Numbered from the stretch's first letter, positions 1 to 7,484 are shown. The stretch: DNA of 16,540 bases from VFBF01 sp964530695 (GCA_964530695.1 CAZGYQ010000080.1:1-16540); one strand, 5' to 3'. Made by a program: numbers and translations. Notes: generated by a model not told the origin, from the letters alone.

Positions 1-27
1 AGACGGGAGATGAACCAAACACCGCAT

Positions 28-45
28 GCGCACCGGGAGGTGCGC
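28..45 (-). terminator. Candidate terminator of the ppx-rlmE operon
   Basis: A perfect 7-bp stem, GCGCACC (28-34) with GGTGCGC (39-45), closes a 4-base loop 18 bases past the rlmE stop. On the minus strand it is followed by GTGTTTGG, which is only mildly T-rich. It could therefore be a weak intrinsic terminator or simply a stabilising 3' hairpin. Confidence 0.4.
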
Positions 46-62
46 GGTCCTGCTCTCCGGGT

Positions 63-779
63 TCACCGATTTTCGGCGCTTCTTCCCCTGAACCCCTTCG
101 CGACGAGAAATATCTCCGGACTGCCCGCGCGGCTCGACGGGGGTTTGGCGTGTTTCACTTCGGCGAAGTTCTGCTTCAGCATCTTCAGCAAGTCGGAATC
201 GAGGCCGCCCTGGAAGGCCTTCGTCACGAACGCGCCGCCCGGCGCGAGCACGTCGATGGCGAAATGCGCGGCGGCTTCCGCGAGCGCGCCGGTCTTGATC
301 TGGTCGGTCGGCTTGTGACCGGTGGTGTTGGCCGCCATGTCGCTCATCACCAGATCGGGCGGCCCGCCGAGCGCGTCCATCAGCGCTTGCGGCGCCGCGT
401 CGTCGAGAAAGTCCATCAGCAGCAGCGTCGCGCCTTCCAGCGGAACCATCTCCAGAAGATCGATGCCGACGACCTTCGCCGCGCCTTTGTGCAGCGCCAC
501 CTGCGCCCAGCCGCCGGGGGCTGCGCCAAGATCGCACACGCGGATGCCCTTCTTCAGCAGCCCGAATTTCTCGTCGAGTTCGATCAGCTTGAACGCCGAG
601 CGCGCCCTCCAGCCATCCGCCTGAGCCCTTTGAACATACGGATCGTTGAGCTGGCGTTCGATCCAGTTCTTCGAGGATTCGGTCTTCGCCTTGCGCGATT
701 TCACCGCCAGCTTGCGTCCGCCGGTCGAGGCTTCGGCGGGCCGGATCCAGCGACGCTTTTCTTCGGGTTCGTCGCTCAT
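63..779 (-). CDS. rlmE: RlmE (FtsJ/RrmJ), 23S rRNA 2'-O-methyltransferase
   Basis: Methylates the 2'-OH of U2552 (E. coli numbering) in the 23S rRNA A loop, using SAM, late in 50S assembly in the cytoplasm. The 238-residue product has a basic N-terminal extension of about 40 residues, then the FtsJ Rossmann fold. The SAM motif DLGAAPGGW is at 83-91. The family K-D-K-E tetrad is visible as K64 (SAFKLIE), D147 (MSDMAANTTG), K187 (FVTKAFQG) and E222 (SPEIFLVAKG). I chose the ATG at 779 because it forms an ATGA overlap with the upstream phosphatase stop and because the residues before it are the other gene's frame. E. coli RlmE is about 209 residues; the difference is the N-terminal extension, which is common in alphaproteobacteria. 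Second gene of a two-gene operon. Confidence 0.97.
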   Translation of the reverse strand: MSDEPEEKRRWIRPAEASTGGRKLAVKSRKAKTESSKNWIERQLNDPYVQRAQADGWRARSAFKLIELDEKFGLLKKGIRVCDLGAAPGGWAQVALHKGAAKVVGIDLLEMVPLEGATLLLMDFLDDAAPQALMDALGGPPDLVMSDMAANTTGHKPTDQIKTGALAEAAAHFAIDVLAPGGAFVTKAFQGGLDSDLLKMLKQNFAEVKHAKPPSSRAGSPEIFLVAKGFRGRSAENR

Positions 780-1819
780 GTGATCCCTCCGCGCGCCGGC
801 GCCATCAACTCGATCAGCACGCCTTCGCGAAGTCCGCGATCTGCAACACGCACGCGCTCCACAGGCCACAGCCGCGACACCGCTTCAAGGATCGCCGACC
901 CCGGCACCACGAGGTCGGCCCGATCGGCGCCGATGCACGGATGGGCGGCGCGCCCGCTCTTCGGCAGCGCGCGCAGTTCGCCGGCCACCTTGCGCACATC
1001 GTGCATCTGCATCCACAGACCGTCGACCTTCGAGCGCTGGTACTTCGGCAGGTCGAGATGCACGCCTGCGAGGCTCGACACCGCGCCCGAGGTGCCCACC
1101 ACATGCGCGCGCCCGATGTGGAACGCGTTCTTGTGCGCATCGGCGCCGACGAAGGCGCGCACGTGGTCGGCCGCCGCCGCGCACATGGCGGCGTACCACG
1201 CCGGACCGTGGTCGTGCGGTTCGGGGAACTGTTCGGCGAGCGTCACCACGCCCACGGGCAGCGACGTCCAGGCCAGCACTTTGGGCTTGGCGTGCGCGCT
1301 GCGCGGATCGACCCAGGAGAGCTCCGTCGAGCCGCCGCCGATGTCGATCACCAGCGCCACGTCCGCCGACGGGTCCATCAACGGCGCGCAGCCGAGCACC
1401 GAGAGCCGCGCCTCCTCGGCCGGCGTGACGATCTCAAGGGAGAGCCCCGTCTCCCGTTTCACCCGCGCCAGGAATTCCGGCCCGTTGGCGGCGATCCGGC
1501 AGGCCTGGGTGGCGATGGCGCGGATCTTCAGCTGCTGGTGCGGCGCCACGATCATGGCGCAGGCCTTCAGGGCCTCCAGCGCCCGGTCCATGGCCGGCTC
1601 CGACAGCACGCCGCTGGCCGTCAGCCCCTCGCCCAGGCGGATGATGCGCGAAAACGAGTCCAGCACCCGGAAGGCGCGCTGGGTCGGCTCGGCCAGCAAG
1701 AGCCGGCAATTGTTGGTCCCCAGGTCGAGCGCCGCGTACACCACCTCGCCGGTGGGCGCGCCGTGCTGGGGGGCGAAGCGACGGCGCGCCGGGCGCTCCG
1801 CTCCGTCCTTGTCTGCCAT
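776..1819 (-). CDS. Ppx/GppA family exopolyphosphatase, short form
   Basis: ASKHA-fold phosphatase of the Ppx/GppA family. Members hydrolyse polyphosphate from the end or convert pppGpp to ppGpp; the sequence alone does not tell which. The product is 347 residues. Phosphate-1 motif DLGTNNCR lies at 32-39, ATQACRIAANG at 103-113, EEAR at 135-138, phosphate-2 motif IDIGGGSTE at 158-166, GTSGAVSSLAG at 242-252 and ADRGLREG at 326-333. It stops there, so it lacks the C-terminal HD-like domains of the roughly 500-residue E. coli Ppx and GppA. Such short forms next to rlmE are usual in alphaproteobacteria. The ATG at 1819 has AGGAAG a few bases upstream; an upstream in-frame ATG at 1882 lacks this support. 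The gene overlaps rlmE by 4 bases (ATGA). Confidence 0.93.
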   Translation of the reverse strand: MADKDGAERPARRRFAPQHGAPTGEVVYAALDLGTNNCRLLLAEPTQRAFRVLDSFSRIIRLGEGLTASGVLSEPAMDRALEALKACAMIVAPHQQLKIRAIATQACRIAANGPEFLARVKRETGLSLEIVTPAEEARLSVLGCAPLMDPSADVALVIDIGGGSTELSWVDPRSAHAKPKVLAWTSLPVGVVTLAEQFPEPHDHGPAWYAAMCAAAADHVRAFVGADAHKNAFHIGRAHVVGTSGAVSSLAGVHLDLPKYQRSKVDGLWMQMHDVRKVAGELRALPKSGRAAHPCIGADRADLVVPGSAILEAVSRLWPVERVRVADRGLREGVLIELMAPARGGIT

Positions 1820-1880
1820 GACTTCCTGCCCCGTGCGGGCGCCCCATCCAGGCGTCCGGCGATGCTTGCTTTTAAGGCAC

Positions 1881-1909
1881 ATGCTAGCAAGGACTGTGGG
1901 TCCCGTGAA
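1881..1909 (-). promoter_or_regulatory. Candidate sigma-70-type promoter for ppx-rlmE
   Basis: Read on the minus strand, TTCACGG (1909-1903) is followed after 14 bases by GCTAGCAT (1888-1881). This resembles the alphaproteobacterial housekeeping pattern TTGACGS-N10-14-GCTANAWC, with a few mismatches. Transcription would start near 1874 and leave a leader of about 55 bases. The -35 lies back to back with the proposed hspQ heat-shock -35. Tentative. Confidence 0.3.
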
Positions 1910-1945
1910 CCTCGCCCTTGTTGGACGGAAATGGGGCCCCTACGT
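1910..1945 (+). promoter_or_regulatory. Candidate sigma-32 (RpoH) promoter for hspQ
   Basis: The -35 block CCTCGCCCTTGTT (1910-1922) matches the classical heat-shock consensus TCTCNCCCTTGAA at 9 of 12 defined bases, including the whole CCCTTG core. After a 14-base spacer comes CCCCTACGT (1937-1945), which keeps the CCCC of the -10 consensus CCCCATNTA. Spacer length is within the 13-14 typical for this format. It faces hspQ, a known RpoH target in E. coli, and would give a leader of about 60 bases. Confidence 0.6.
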
Positions 1946-2009
1946 TTTCTGACGAAGCGGACAAGCCCGGTCACCGCACTGGGCCTTCACCCCCCGCGGA
2001 GGAAGAGAG

Positions 2010-2333
2010 ATGCGTGAAGCCAAGTTCGGCATCGGTCAGGTGGTCAAGCACCGCCTGTTCCCGTTCCGGGGCGTCATCGTGGATGTCGACCCCGTGTTCA
2101 ACAACACCGAGGAATGGTGGCTGGCCATCCCGGAGGCCATCAGGCCCCGCAAGGACCAGCCCTTCTATCACCTGCTCGCCGAGAACGAGGAGAGCCACTA
2201 CACGGCCTACGTCTCCGAGCAGAACCTCCTGGAGGACGAGACCGGCGAGCCTGTCTCGCACCCGGCGGTGGCGGAAGCCTTCCAGCAGAGCGAGGACGGC
2301 GCCTACAAGCTGCGGCCGAGCTTGCTGAACTAG
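2010..2333 (+). CDS. hspQ: Heat shock protein HspQ (YccV-like)
   Basis: Small cytoplasmic heat-shock protein. In enterobacteria HspQ binds hemimethylated DNA and acts as a specificity factor for Lon protease. The 107-residue product is the usual length, and the single YccV-like beta-barrel domain fills the protein. Characteristic segments are KFGIGQVVKHRLFPFRGV (5-22), VDPVFNNTEEWW (26-37) and QPFYHLLAENEE (50-61). The ATG at 2010 has a strong Shine-Dalgarno, GGAGGAAG, just upstream. A heat-shock promoter candidate lies at 1910-1945, so induction by unfolded-protein stress is likely. The stop codon overlaps the astB stop on the other strand by 4 bases, which leaves no room for a terminator between the two convergent genes. 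Confidence 0.96.
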   Translation: MREAKFGIGQVVKHRLFPFRGVIVDVDPVFNNTEEWWLAIPEAIRPRKDQPFYHLLAENEESHYTAYVSEQNLLEDETGEPVSHPAVAEAFQQSEDGAYKLRPSLLN

Positions 2334-3667
2334 GCGCGCTGGAAGGCGTAGAAGTCGGAGCCGAGAGGCAGGACCCGCGTCAGCGCATCCAGCGCGGCGC
2401 GGGTTTCATCAAGGAGCGCGGGATCGGCGAGATCGCCTGGCGCCAGTGTCTCGCGATAGTGGCTGCGCACCCAGTCCTCGAGCCGTGAGGCGAGCGCATC
2501 GTCGAGCAGGAAACCCGGCGTGATCATTGCCCGCTCAGCAGCGGTCGCGGCGACGCGCAGGCGCAGACAGGCAGGGCCGCCGCCGTTCTTCATGCTCTCG
2601 CATACGTCGACGAAGTCCACCCGCCCGATCGGCCCGTTGCCGGAGAGCATCTTCTCGATGAAAGCGCCGGAGCGGGCATTCTCTTCCGCCTCGCGCGGCG
2701 CGATCAGCACCTGACGATCCGCCCCCGGCGCGGTGACCAGCTGCGAATTGAAAAGATACGACGTGATCGCATCCGCCAGCGGCACGTCGGCGGCGGGAAC
2801 CTCCACGAACACTGGCTCGAACAGACCGCGCGCCTTCGCCGTGATCTCGGCAAGCACCGCCGCCTTGTCCTCGAACGCCTGCTCGTGGAAGAAGAGCGTC
2901 CGGCAGTCGGCGACCGCCACCACATCGTTGTGGAACGCCCCCGCCTCGATCGCCGCCGTCGATTGCCGCGCAAACACCGTGCGCGCGGGATCGAGCCCGT
3001 GGCGACGCGCGATGGCGCGGCACGCTTCAAGCGTCTGACGCGCGGGAAATCCGGCGCGCATCTCCTCGCCCGCGCGGCCGTAGACGAACACCTCGACGCC
3101 CTGCGATCCATGGTCCGCACACAGACGCATGTGATTGGCGGCGCCTTCATCCGAAAACGTTGACTGGAGCGGCAGCGGATCATGCACCGCAAATGTATCG
3201 TCGCGCGTGAAGATGCGAGCGAGCGCGTGGGTCGTGCCTTCGCCTTCAAGCGCACGGTGCAGCATGGTGGAGAGATTGGCGGCCGTGAAATGAATGCGGC
3301 CGTCCGCAGTATCGGCGCCCGGCGAGACGGTCGCTGCGTTCGCCGCCCACATGGCCGACGCCGCGAGCGCATTGCGGGCGATGCGCTCCTCGCTCCTCCA
3401 TACGGCCTCCCACACGGCGCGATCATCGCCGGAGAAACCGAGCGTGCGCAGGAACGCCATCGACGGGCGCTCCAGCGGCGGCAACACGCCTTGCGGGACG
3501 CCCATCGCCATCAGCCGGCGCATCTTGGCGATGCCTTCGAGCGCGGCGTCTCGAGGCCTGGCGACGGTGTCGCGATTTTTCGCGGAGGCGAGATTGCCCT
3601 CGGAAAGCCCGGCGTAGTTGTGCGTCGGTCCGATCAGTCCGTCGAAATTGACTTCGGCGGCAGTCAT
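2330..3667 (-). CDS. astB: AstB, N-succinylarginine dihydrolase
   Basis: Second step of the AST arginine pathway: hydrolyses N2-succinylarginine to N2-succinylornithine, two ammonia and CO2 in the cytoplasm. The 445-residue product matches the family length (E. coli 447). The amidinotransferase-fold catalytic triad aligns closely: E174 in SDEGAANH, H246 in AFHNDVV and C367 in NGGGPACLRL (E. coli E174, H248, C365). The N-terminus EVNFDGLIGPTHNYAGLS is diagnostic. The ATG at 3667 overlaps the astD stop in ATGA, so translation is coupled. It is the last gene of the operon here. In E. coli astE follows astB, but in this window the strand switches to hspQ instead. Confidence 0.98.
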   Translation of the reverse strand: MTAAEVNFDGLIGPTHNYAGLSEGNLASAKNRDTVARPRDAALEGIAKMRRLMAMGVPQGVLPPLERPSMAFLRTLGFSGDDRAVWEAVWRSEERIARNALAASAMWAANAATVSPGADTADGRIHFTAANLSTMLHRALEGEGTTHALARIFTRDDTFAVHDPLPLQSTFSDEGAANHMRLCADHGSQGVEVFVYGRAGEEMRAGFPARQTLEACRAIARRHGLDPARTVFARQSTAAIEAGAFHNDVVAVADCRTLFFHEQAFEDKAAVLAEITAKARGLFEPVFVEVPAADVPLADAITSYLFNSQLVTAPGADRQVLIAPREAEENARSGAFIEKMLSGNGPIGRVDFVDVCESMKNGGGPACLRLRVAATAAERAMITPGFLLDDALASRLEDWVRSHYRETLAPGDLADPALLDETRAALDALTRVLPLGSDFYAFQRA

Positions 3668-5115
3668 TGCGGCAGGCCAGGCGCTGGGATCGCAACGGCC
3701 TTGTCCGCACGCTGCGTGGCGACGGGATAGGCGACGTAGTCCGCAGCGTAAGACGCGCTCGGCCGCGCGCTGCCGGAAAGTCCCGGCCCGCCGAACGGCA
3801 TCGCGCCGGAGGCGCCCGTCGTGGGACGGTTCCAGTTGAGCACGCCTGCACGCAGTTCGATGCGCGCGCGCGCCCAGAGCGCCGGATCATCGGAGATCAA
3901 TCCGCCTGCAAGCCCGAACCGTGTCGCGTTGGCGAGTTCAAGAGCCTCGTCAAACGTCCGCGCGCGCCACACCTGGAGCACAGGGCCGAACAGCTCCTCG
4001 TCCTCGGCGCCCTGCGCGCCCGTCATGTCGACAATCGCGGGACGCACGAAAGCGCCGTCGCGCACGAACGGTTCGATCTCTGCGCCGCCGCGCGCGACGA
4101 GTGCGCCAAAGAAGGCTTCCGCCTGTACCGCCGCATGTTCCCGCACAAGCGGCCCCATGAACGGCTCGGGCTGCGCATTCCAGGCGCCGACAACGAGGCC
4201 GCCGGCGATGTCCTTCAGCGCCGCGATGACGTCCCTGCCCCATGCGTCGTCCGGCACGATGAGCCGGCGCGCACACGAACAGCGCTGACCGCTGGTGACG
4301 AACGCCGAATGCGCGATGAGATTGGCGGTAGCGGCGACATCCGCAGGCGGCCAGGCGATGAGCGGATTGTTGCCGCCGAGTTCGAGCGCGAGCACGATAT
4401 CCGGACGCCCAGCGAACTGGCGGTGGATGAACTGGCCCGCGTGCGCGGAGCCGGTGAACAGCACGCCATTCAGTTCGGGATTCGCAAGCAGCGCGCCGCC
4501 TACATCGCGGCCGCCCTGCACCATGTTCACGACGCCGTGCGGCAGACCCGCCTCGGCCCAGCAGGCGATCATCGCGCGCGCCACGCCCGGCGTGAGCTCG
4601 CTCGGCTTGAACACCACGGTGTCGCCCGCCAGCAGCGCCGGCACGATGTGGCCGTTCGGCAGGTGCGCCGGGAAATTGAACGGTCCGAACACCGCCATCA
4701 CGCCGTGCGGGCGGTGATCGAGCGTCGCTGCACCGAACGCGGTCTTGTCGTCGCGATGGCCTGCGCGATCTGCCTGCGCCTTGATCGAAAGCTCGATCTT
4801 GCCGACGACGGAGGCCGCCTCGCCCTTGCAGTCCCACAGGACCTTTCCAGTCTCGCGCGCGATCGTCTCCGCGAGCTCGCCCGCGCGGGCTTCCACCGCC
4901 TTCGCATAGGCGCGCACGATGGCGATGCGTTCCTCGAGCGGCCGACGCGCCCAAGCCGGAAACGCGCGACGCGCGGCGGCGCACGCCTCGCTTACGTCAT
5001 CAGCGGACGCCGCCGCGCCCGACCAGACGGTTTCGCCGGTCGCGGGATCGGTCGACGAAAATTCCTCGCCGCGCCCAAGGCGCCATTGGCCGTCGATGTA
5101 GAGTTCAGCGCGCAT
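3664..5115 (-). CDS. astD: AstD, N-succinylglutamate 5-semialdehyde dehydrogenase
   Basis: Fourth AST step: NAD-dependent oxidation of N2-succinylglutamate semialdehyde to N2-succinylglutamate. It is a 483-residue member of the aldehyde dehydrogenase superfamily (E. coli AstD 492). Visible landmarks are FGPFNFP (143-149), the cofactor-site lysine K170 in VVFKPSE, the general base E245 in ALELGGNNP, and the nucleophile C279 in SGQRCSCARR, which is the AstD-type variant of the active-site motif. The C-terminus carries PFGGPGLSGS-type ALDH sequence. It begins inside the last codons of astA (11-base overlap) and ends in an ATGA overlap with astB. The ATG at 5115 fits the family N-terminus. Confidence 0.97.
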   Translation of the reverse strand: MRAELYIDGQWRLGRGEEFSSTDPATGETVWSGAAASADDVSEACAAARRAFPAWARRPLEERIAIVRAYAKAVEARAGELAETIARETGKVLWDCKGEAASVVGKIELSIKAQADRAGHRDDKTAFGAATLDHRPHGVMAVFGPFNFPAHLPNGHIVPALLAGDTVVFKPSELTPGVARAMIACWAEAGLPHGVVNMVQGGRDVGGALLANPELNGVLFTGSAHAGQFIHRQFAGRPDIVLALELGGNNPLIAWPPADVAATANLIAHSAFVTSGQRCSCARRLIVPDDAWGRDVIAALKDIAGGLVVGAWNAQPEPFMGPLVREHAAVQAEAFFGALVARGGAEIEPFVRDGAFVRPAIVDMTGAQGAEDEELFGPVLQVWRARTFDEALELANATRFGLAGGLISDDPALWARARIELRAGVLNWNRPTTGASGAMPFGGPGLSGSARPSASYAADYVAYPVATQRADKAVAIPAPGLPQ

Positions 5116-6142
5116 CGTTGCACCAGATCAGGGCTGTTTCGCCGTCTTCAAGTCCGAGCGCCTCGTGCACGCCCGCACCGGCGAACGCTGCGCCGTCGCG
5201 CACTGCGATCTCGCTCGATACGCACCGGAACGAAGCGACCGAAGGCTTCGCCACCAGCGCGCGCACGGGGTTGTCGACGCGATCGATGCGGTTCAGCGGC
5301 ATGCGCCGCGATTCACGGAACGTGCGGATCGAATCGCGCGGCGCGGTGACGAGCGGTCCGCCGTCGAAGATGTCGACGACATGCTCGTAACGGAAACCTT
5401 CCCACTCCAGCAGCTTCAGCGCGCCCTCGCCCGCCGGGTGGCACTTGCCGATCACCGCGCGCGCCTCTTCCGGCAGGAGGTCCGCATAGATCGGATACTT
5501 CGGCATCAGGTCGAGAATGAACTGGTTGTCCGTCGTCGCGCTCATCGTGTCGGCTTCAGGGAAGCTCATCTTGAAGAAGTGACGCCCGAGATGTTCCCAG
5601 AACGGCGACTTGCCGTCCGCGTCGACGACGCCGCGGAGTTCGCTGACCACCGACGGCGAGAAACGATGCGGCGCGGTCGCCATCAGCATGTAGCGAGTCT
5701 GCGCGAGCATCCGCCCGACTCCGCCAACGCGGTGCTCGGGCTTCACGAAGAGCGAGCCCACTTCCGTGCAGCCCGTGAACTCGTTCACCAGGATCAGCAC
5801 TTCCATGTCGTAGCGACGGTTCGCGGCGGCGGACGCCTGCGCAATTCTGAGGACGCGGAAATTGTAGAACGGCGGCTGTTCGCCGACGCACGCCTTCACG
5901 CCCGCGACGCCGGCGAGCGTTCCCGTCTCGCGGTGTTCGAGGATCAGCAGATAGCGCTGGTCCGCGCCCGGTTCGGCGATATCGGCGGCGAAGGTCGCGG
6001 CGGATTTCCTGAGGCGCGCCTCGAGTGCGGCGTCGTCGGCCTGCAGGCTCGTGAAGCCTGGCCCCGCGAGTTCTCGCAGTTCGCGGAACGCCGGCAGATC
6101 GCTCTCGCGCGCCGGACGGATGACATAGGCGCCGGTGGTCAT
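5105..6142 (-). CDS. astA: AstA, arginine N-succinyltransferase
   Basis: First AST step: transfers succinyl from succinyl-CoA to the alpha-amino group of arginine. The 345-residue product has the E. coli AstA length (344) and an N-acyltransferase (GNAT-like) fold. Recognisable segments include YVIRPARESDLPAF near the N-terminus, GPGFTSL, VGSLFVKPEHR, SELRGVVDADGKSPFWEHLG, LMPKYPIY, and the C-terminal YEHVVDIFDGGPLV. One AstA is present, with no AruF/AruG-type paralogue pair of the kind found in Pseudomonas. The ATG at 6142 overlaps the upstream M20 hydrolase stop (ATGA) and has no obvious Shine-Dalgarno, so translational coupling is likely. Confidence 0.97.
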   Translation of the reverse strand: MTTGAYVIRPARESDLPAFRELRELAGPGFTSLQADDAALEARLRKSAATFAADIAEPGADQRYLLILEHRETGTLAGVAGVKACVGEQPPFYNFRVLRIAQASAAANRRYDMEVLILVNEFTGCTEVGSLFVKPEHRVGGVGRMLAQTRYMLMATAPHRFSPSVVSELRGVVDADGKSPFWEHLGRHFFKMSFPEADTMSATTDNQFILDLMPKYPIYADLLPEEARAVIGKCHPAGEGALKLLEWEGFRYEHVVDIFDGGPLVTAPRDSIRTFRESRRMPLNRIDRVDNPVRALVAKPSVASFRCVSSEIAVRDGAAFAGAGVHEALGLEDGETALIWCNDAR

Positions 6143-7398
6143 GCGGTCGCCATCGCGGAACGAAGCGCGCGCGCATCCCAGACGCCGCGCGCGAAGTGAT
6201 CGAGCATGAGGAACGAGAGCTTCGCGCGCTCGCCGAAGCTGTCTTTCAATGCGTACTCCTGATCGCTGTGCAGATTGGCGCCGCGGACACCGAGCGTGTC
6301 GATGTTCGGACAGCCCGCGGCGAAGAGATTGTTGCCCTCGCAGACCCCTCCCGTGGCGTGCCAGGCGAGATCGACGCCGATCATCGCGCCGGCCTCGCGA
6401 ACCCAGCCGAAGAGTTTCTGTTGAACCGGCGTCATGGGTTTGGGCCCGCGCGTGACGCCGCCATGCAGGTGCGTGCGGATGCCGTCGCGCGCGCCGACCG
6501 CCTCGACCACGCGCGCGATCTCCGTTTCGATCCAGGTCCGCGACGCCGCATCCGGCACGCGCACGTTGAAGCGGACCACCGCGCCGTCGGGCACCATGTT
6601 CACGGGCGAGCCGCCGTCGACGGCGCCGATGTTTATCGTCACGCCCTCGCGCTGGCCGTTGAGCGCATCGAGCCGCATCACCGCGTCGGCGGCGGCGACC
6701 ACCGCGCTGCGGCCGGCGTCGAACGCGCGGCCCACGTGAGCGGCCTTGCCCGAGAGGATGAGGCTGTAATTGCCCGAGCCCTTGCGCGCCCCGGCGAGCG
6801 AACCGTCCGGCAGCGCGGGTTCGTAGGTCATGCCTACATGCGCGCGGGCGCCGAGTTCGGCGAGAAGCGGCGCGCTCGCGGGCGACCCGATTTCCTCGTC
6901 GGGGCTGAGCAGCACTTCATAACCCACGTTCGGCGCCGTCCGCGTGGTCTCAAGGGCCTTCAGCGCCTCGAACATGACGATGATGCCGCCCTTCATGTCG
7001 GCGACGCCAGGTCCCCGCAAGATCTGTGCGTCGAGATGTTCGGGCCTCTGGAACGGGTGATTCGCCGCGAAGACGGTGTCGTAGTGACCCGTCAGGGCGA
7101 TCTGCACAGGCGCCTGCGGGCGCACGCGGATGCGGATCGCATCGGTGTGGGCGCGCGCCTCGATGACGCCGTCAGTGCGAACGCGCTCGCTCGGCGCGAG
7201 GGGCACGCGCTCAACCGCGCCGGGCAAGGCGGCGAATGCGTCGGTGAGAAGATCCGCCATGCGGGCGAGCCCAGCCAGCTCAAGGCTGCCGGAGTTAACC
7301 GCGGACCACGCCTCCGTGCGCACGATCATCGCCGGAGCCGCGGCGTCCAGCGCATCGAATATGCCGCTCTGATGAAGAGATGGGGACGATGCTGTCAT
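6139..7398 (-). CDS. M20 metallohydrolase (carboxypeptidase G2-like), AST operon; candidate succinylglutamate desuccinylase
   Basis: A 419-residue cytoplasmic dizinc hydrolase of family M20, the family of DapE, ArgE and carboxypeptidase G2. All metal and catalytic residues are visible: H105 and D107 (GHYDTVF), bridging D134 (GPGVADMKGG), general base E168 and ligand E169 (PDEEIGS), E193 (TYEP) and H377 (LHSDQEY). H221 in the inserted lid domain (GKAAHVG) is the residue that completes the site in dimeric members. No signal peptide, unlike secreted CPG2. It is the first gene of the AST operon and overlaps astA by ATGA. Family members remove succinyl from amino acids (DapE) or cleave at glutamate (CPG2), so succinylglutamate is a reasonable substrate, replacing the absent AstE. 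That assignment is an inference. The ATG at 7398 has no clear Shine-Dalgarno. Confidence 0.9.
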   Translation of the reverse strand: MTASSPSLHQSGIFDALDAAAPAMIVRTEAWSAVNSGSLELAGLARMADLLTDAFAALPGAVERVPLAPSERVRTDGVIEARAHTDAIRIRVRPQAPVQIALTGHYDTVFAANHPFQRPEHLDAQILRGPGVADMKGGIIVMFEALKALETTRTAPNVGYEVLLSPDEEIGSPASAPLLAELGARAHVGMTYEPALPDGSLAGARKGSGNYSLILSGKAAHVGRAFDAGRSAVVAAADAVMRLDALNGQREGVTINIGAVDGGSPVNMVPDGAVVRFNVRVPDAASRTWIETEIARVVEAVGARDGIRTHLHGGVTRGPKPMTPVQQKLFGWVREAGAMIGVDLAWHATGGVCEGNNLFAAGCPNIDTLGVRGANLHSDQEYALKDSFGERAKLSFLMLDHFARGVWDARALRSAMATA

Positions 7399-7484
7399 GC
7401 GCGCATTCTCATGCGCCCGGGGCGCGCACGGTTCAATGCTTCTGGTGAACGCGTGGCCGTTCCCGCACCCTTATCGGCGCCCAT
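7395..7484 (-). other. Possible 29-codon arginine-rich leader ORF of the AST operon
   Basis: From an ATG at 7484, an open frame of 29 codons ends at a TGA (7397-7395) that overlaps the start codon of the M20 gene as ATGA. Six of its 29 residues are arginine, five of them in the last 11 (ending NRARPGRMRMRA), including one AGA codon. Internal starts are possible at TTG 7438, ATG 7412 and ATG 7406. No good Shine-Dalgarno precedes any of them. The M20 gene also lacks one, so it could be fed by coupling from this frame. It may equally be chance, because GC-rich noncoding DNA is naturally rich in Arg codons. Confidence 0.22.
7401..7416 (-). promoter_or_regulatory. Hairpin with GAGA loop at the ribosome-binding region of the AST operon
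   Basis: On the minus strand GCGCAT-GAGA-ATGCGC forms a 6-bp stem with a GNRA-type tetraloop, ending two bases before the M20 start codon at 7398. The loop GAGA is the only purine run at Shine-Dalgarno distance. Ribosome access may thus depend on this hairpin. Confidence 0.35.

Noticed and set aside
150..1952. 600-codon plus-strand open frame opposite rlmE and ppx
   Set aside because: Arg/Ala/His-rich shadow of two well-recognised minus-strand genes; no family resemblance.
3667..5349. 560-codon plus-strand frame opposite astD
   Set aside because: Mirror frame of astD created by GC-rich third positions; composition is Arg-dominated with no domain.
6720..7300. TTAA motifs inside the M20 gene as CtrA sites
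   Set aside because: Isolated TTAA within coding sequence without the TTAA-N7-TTAA arrangement.
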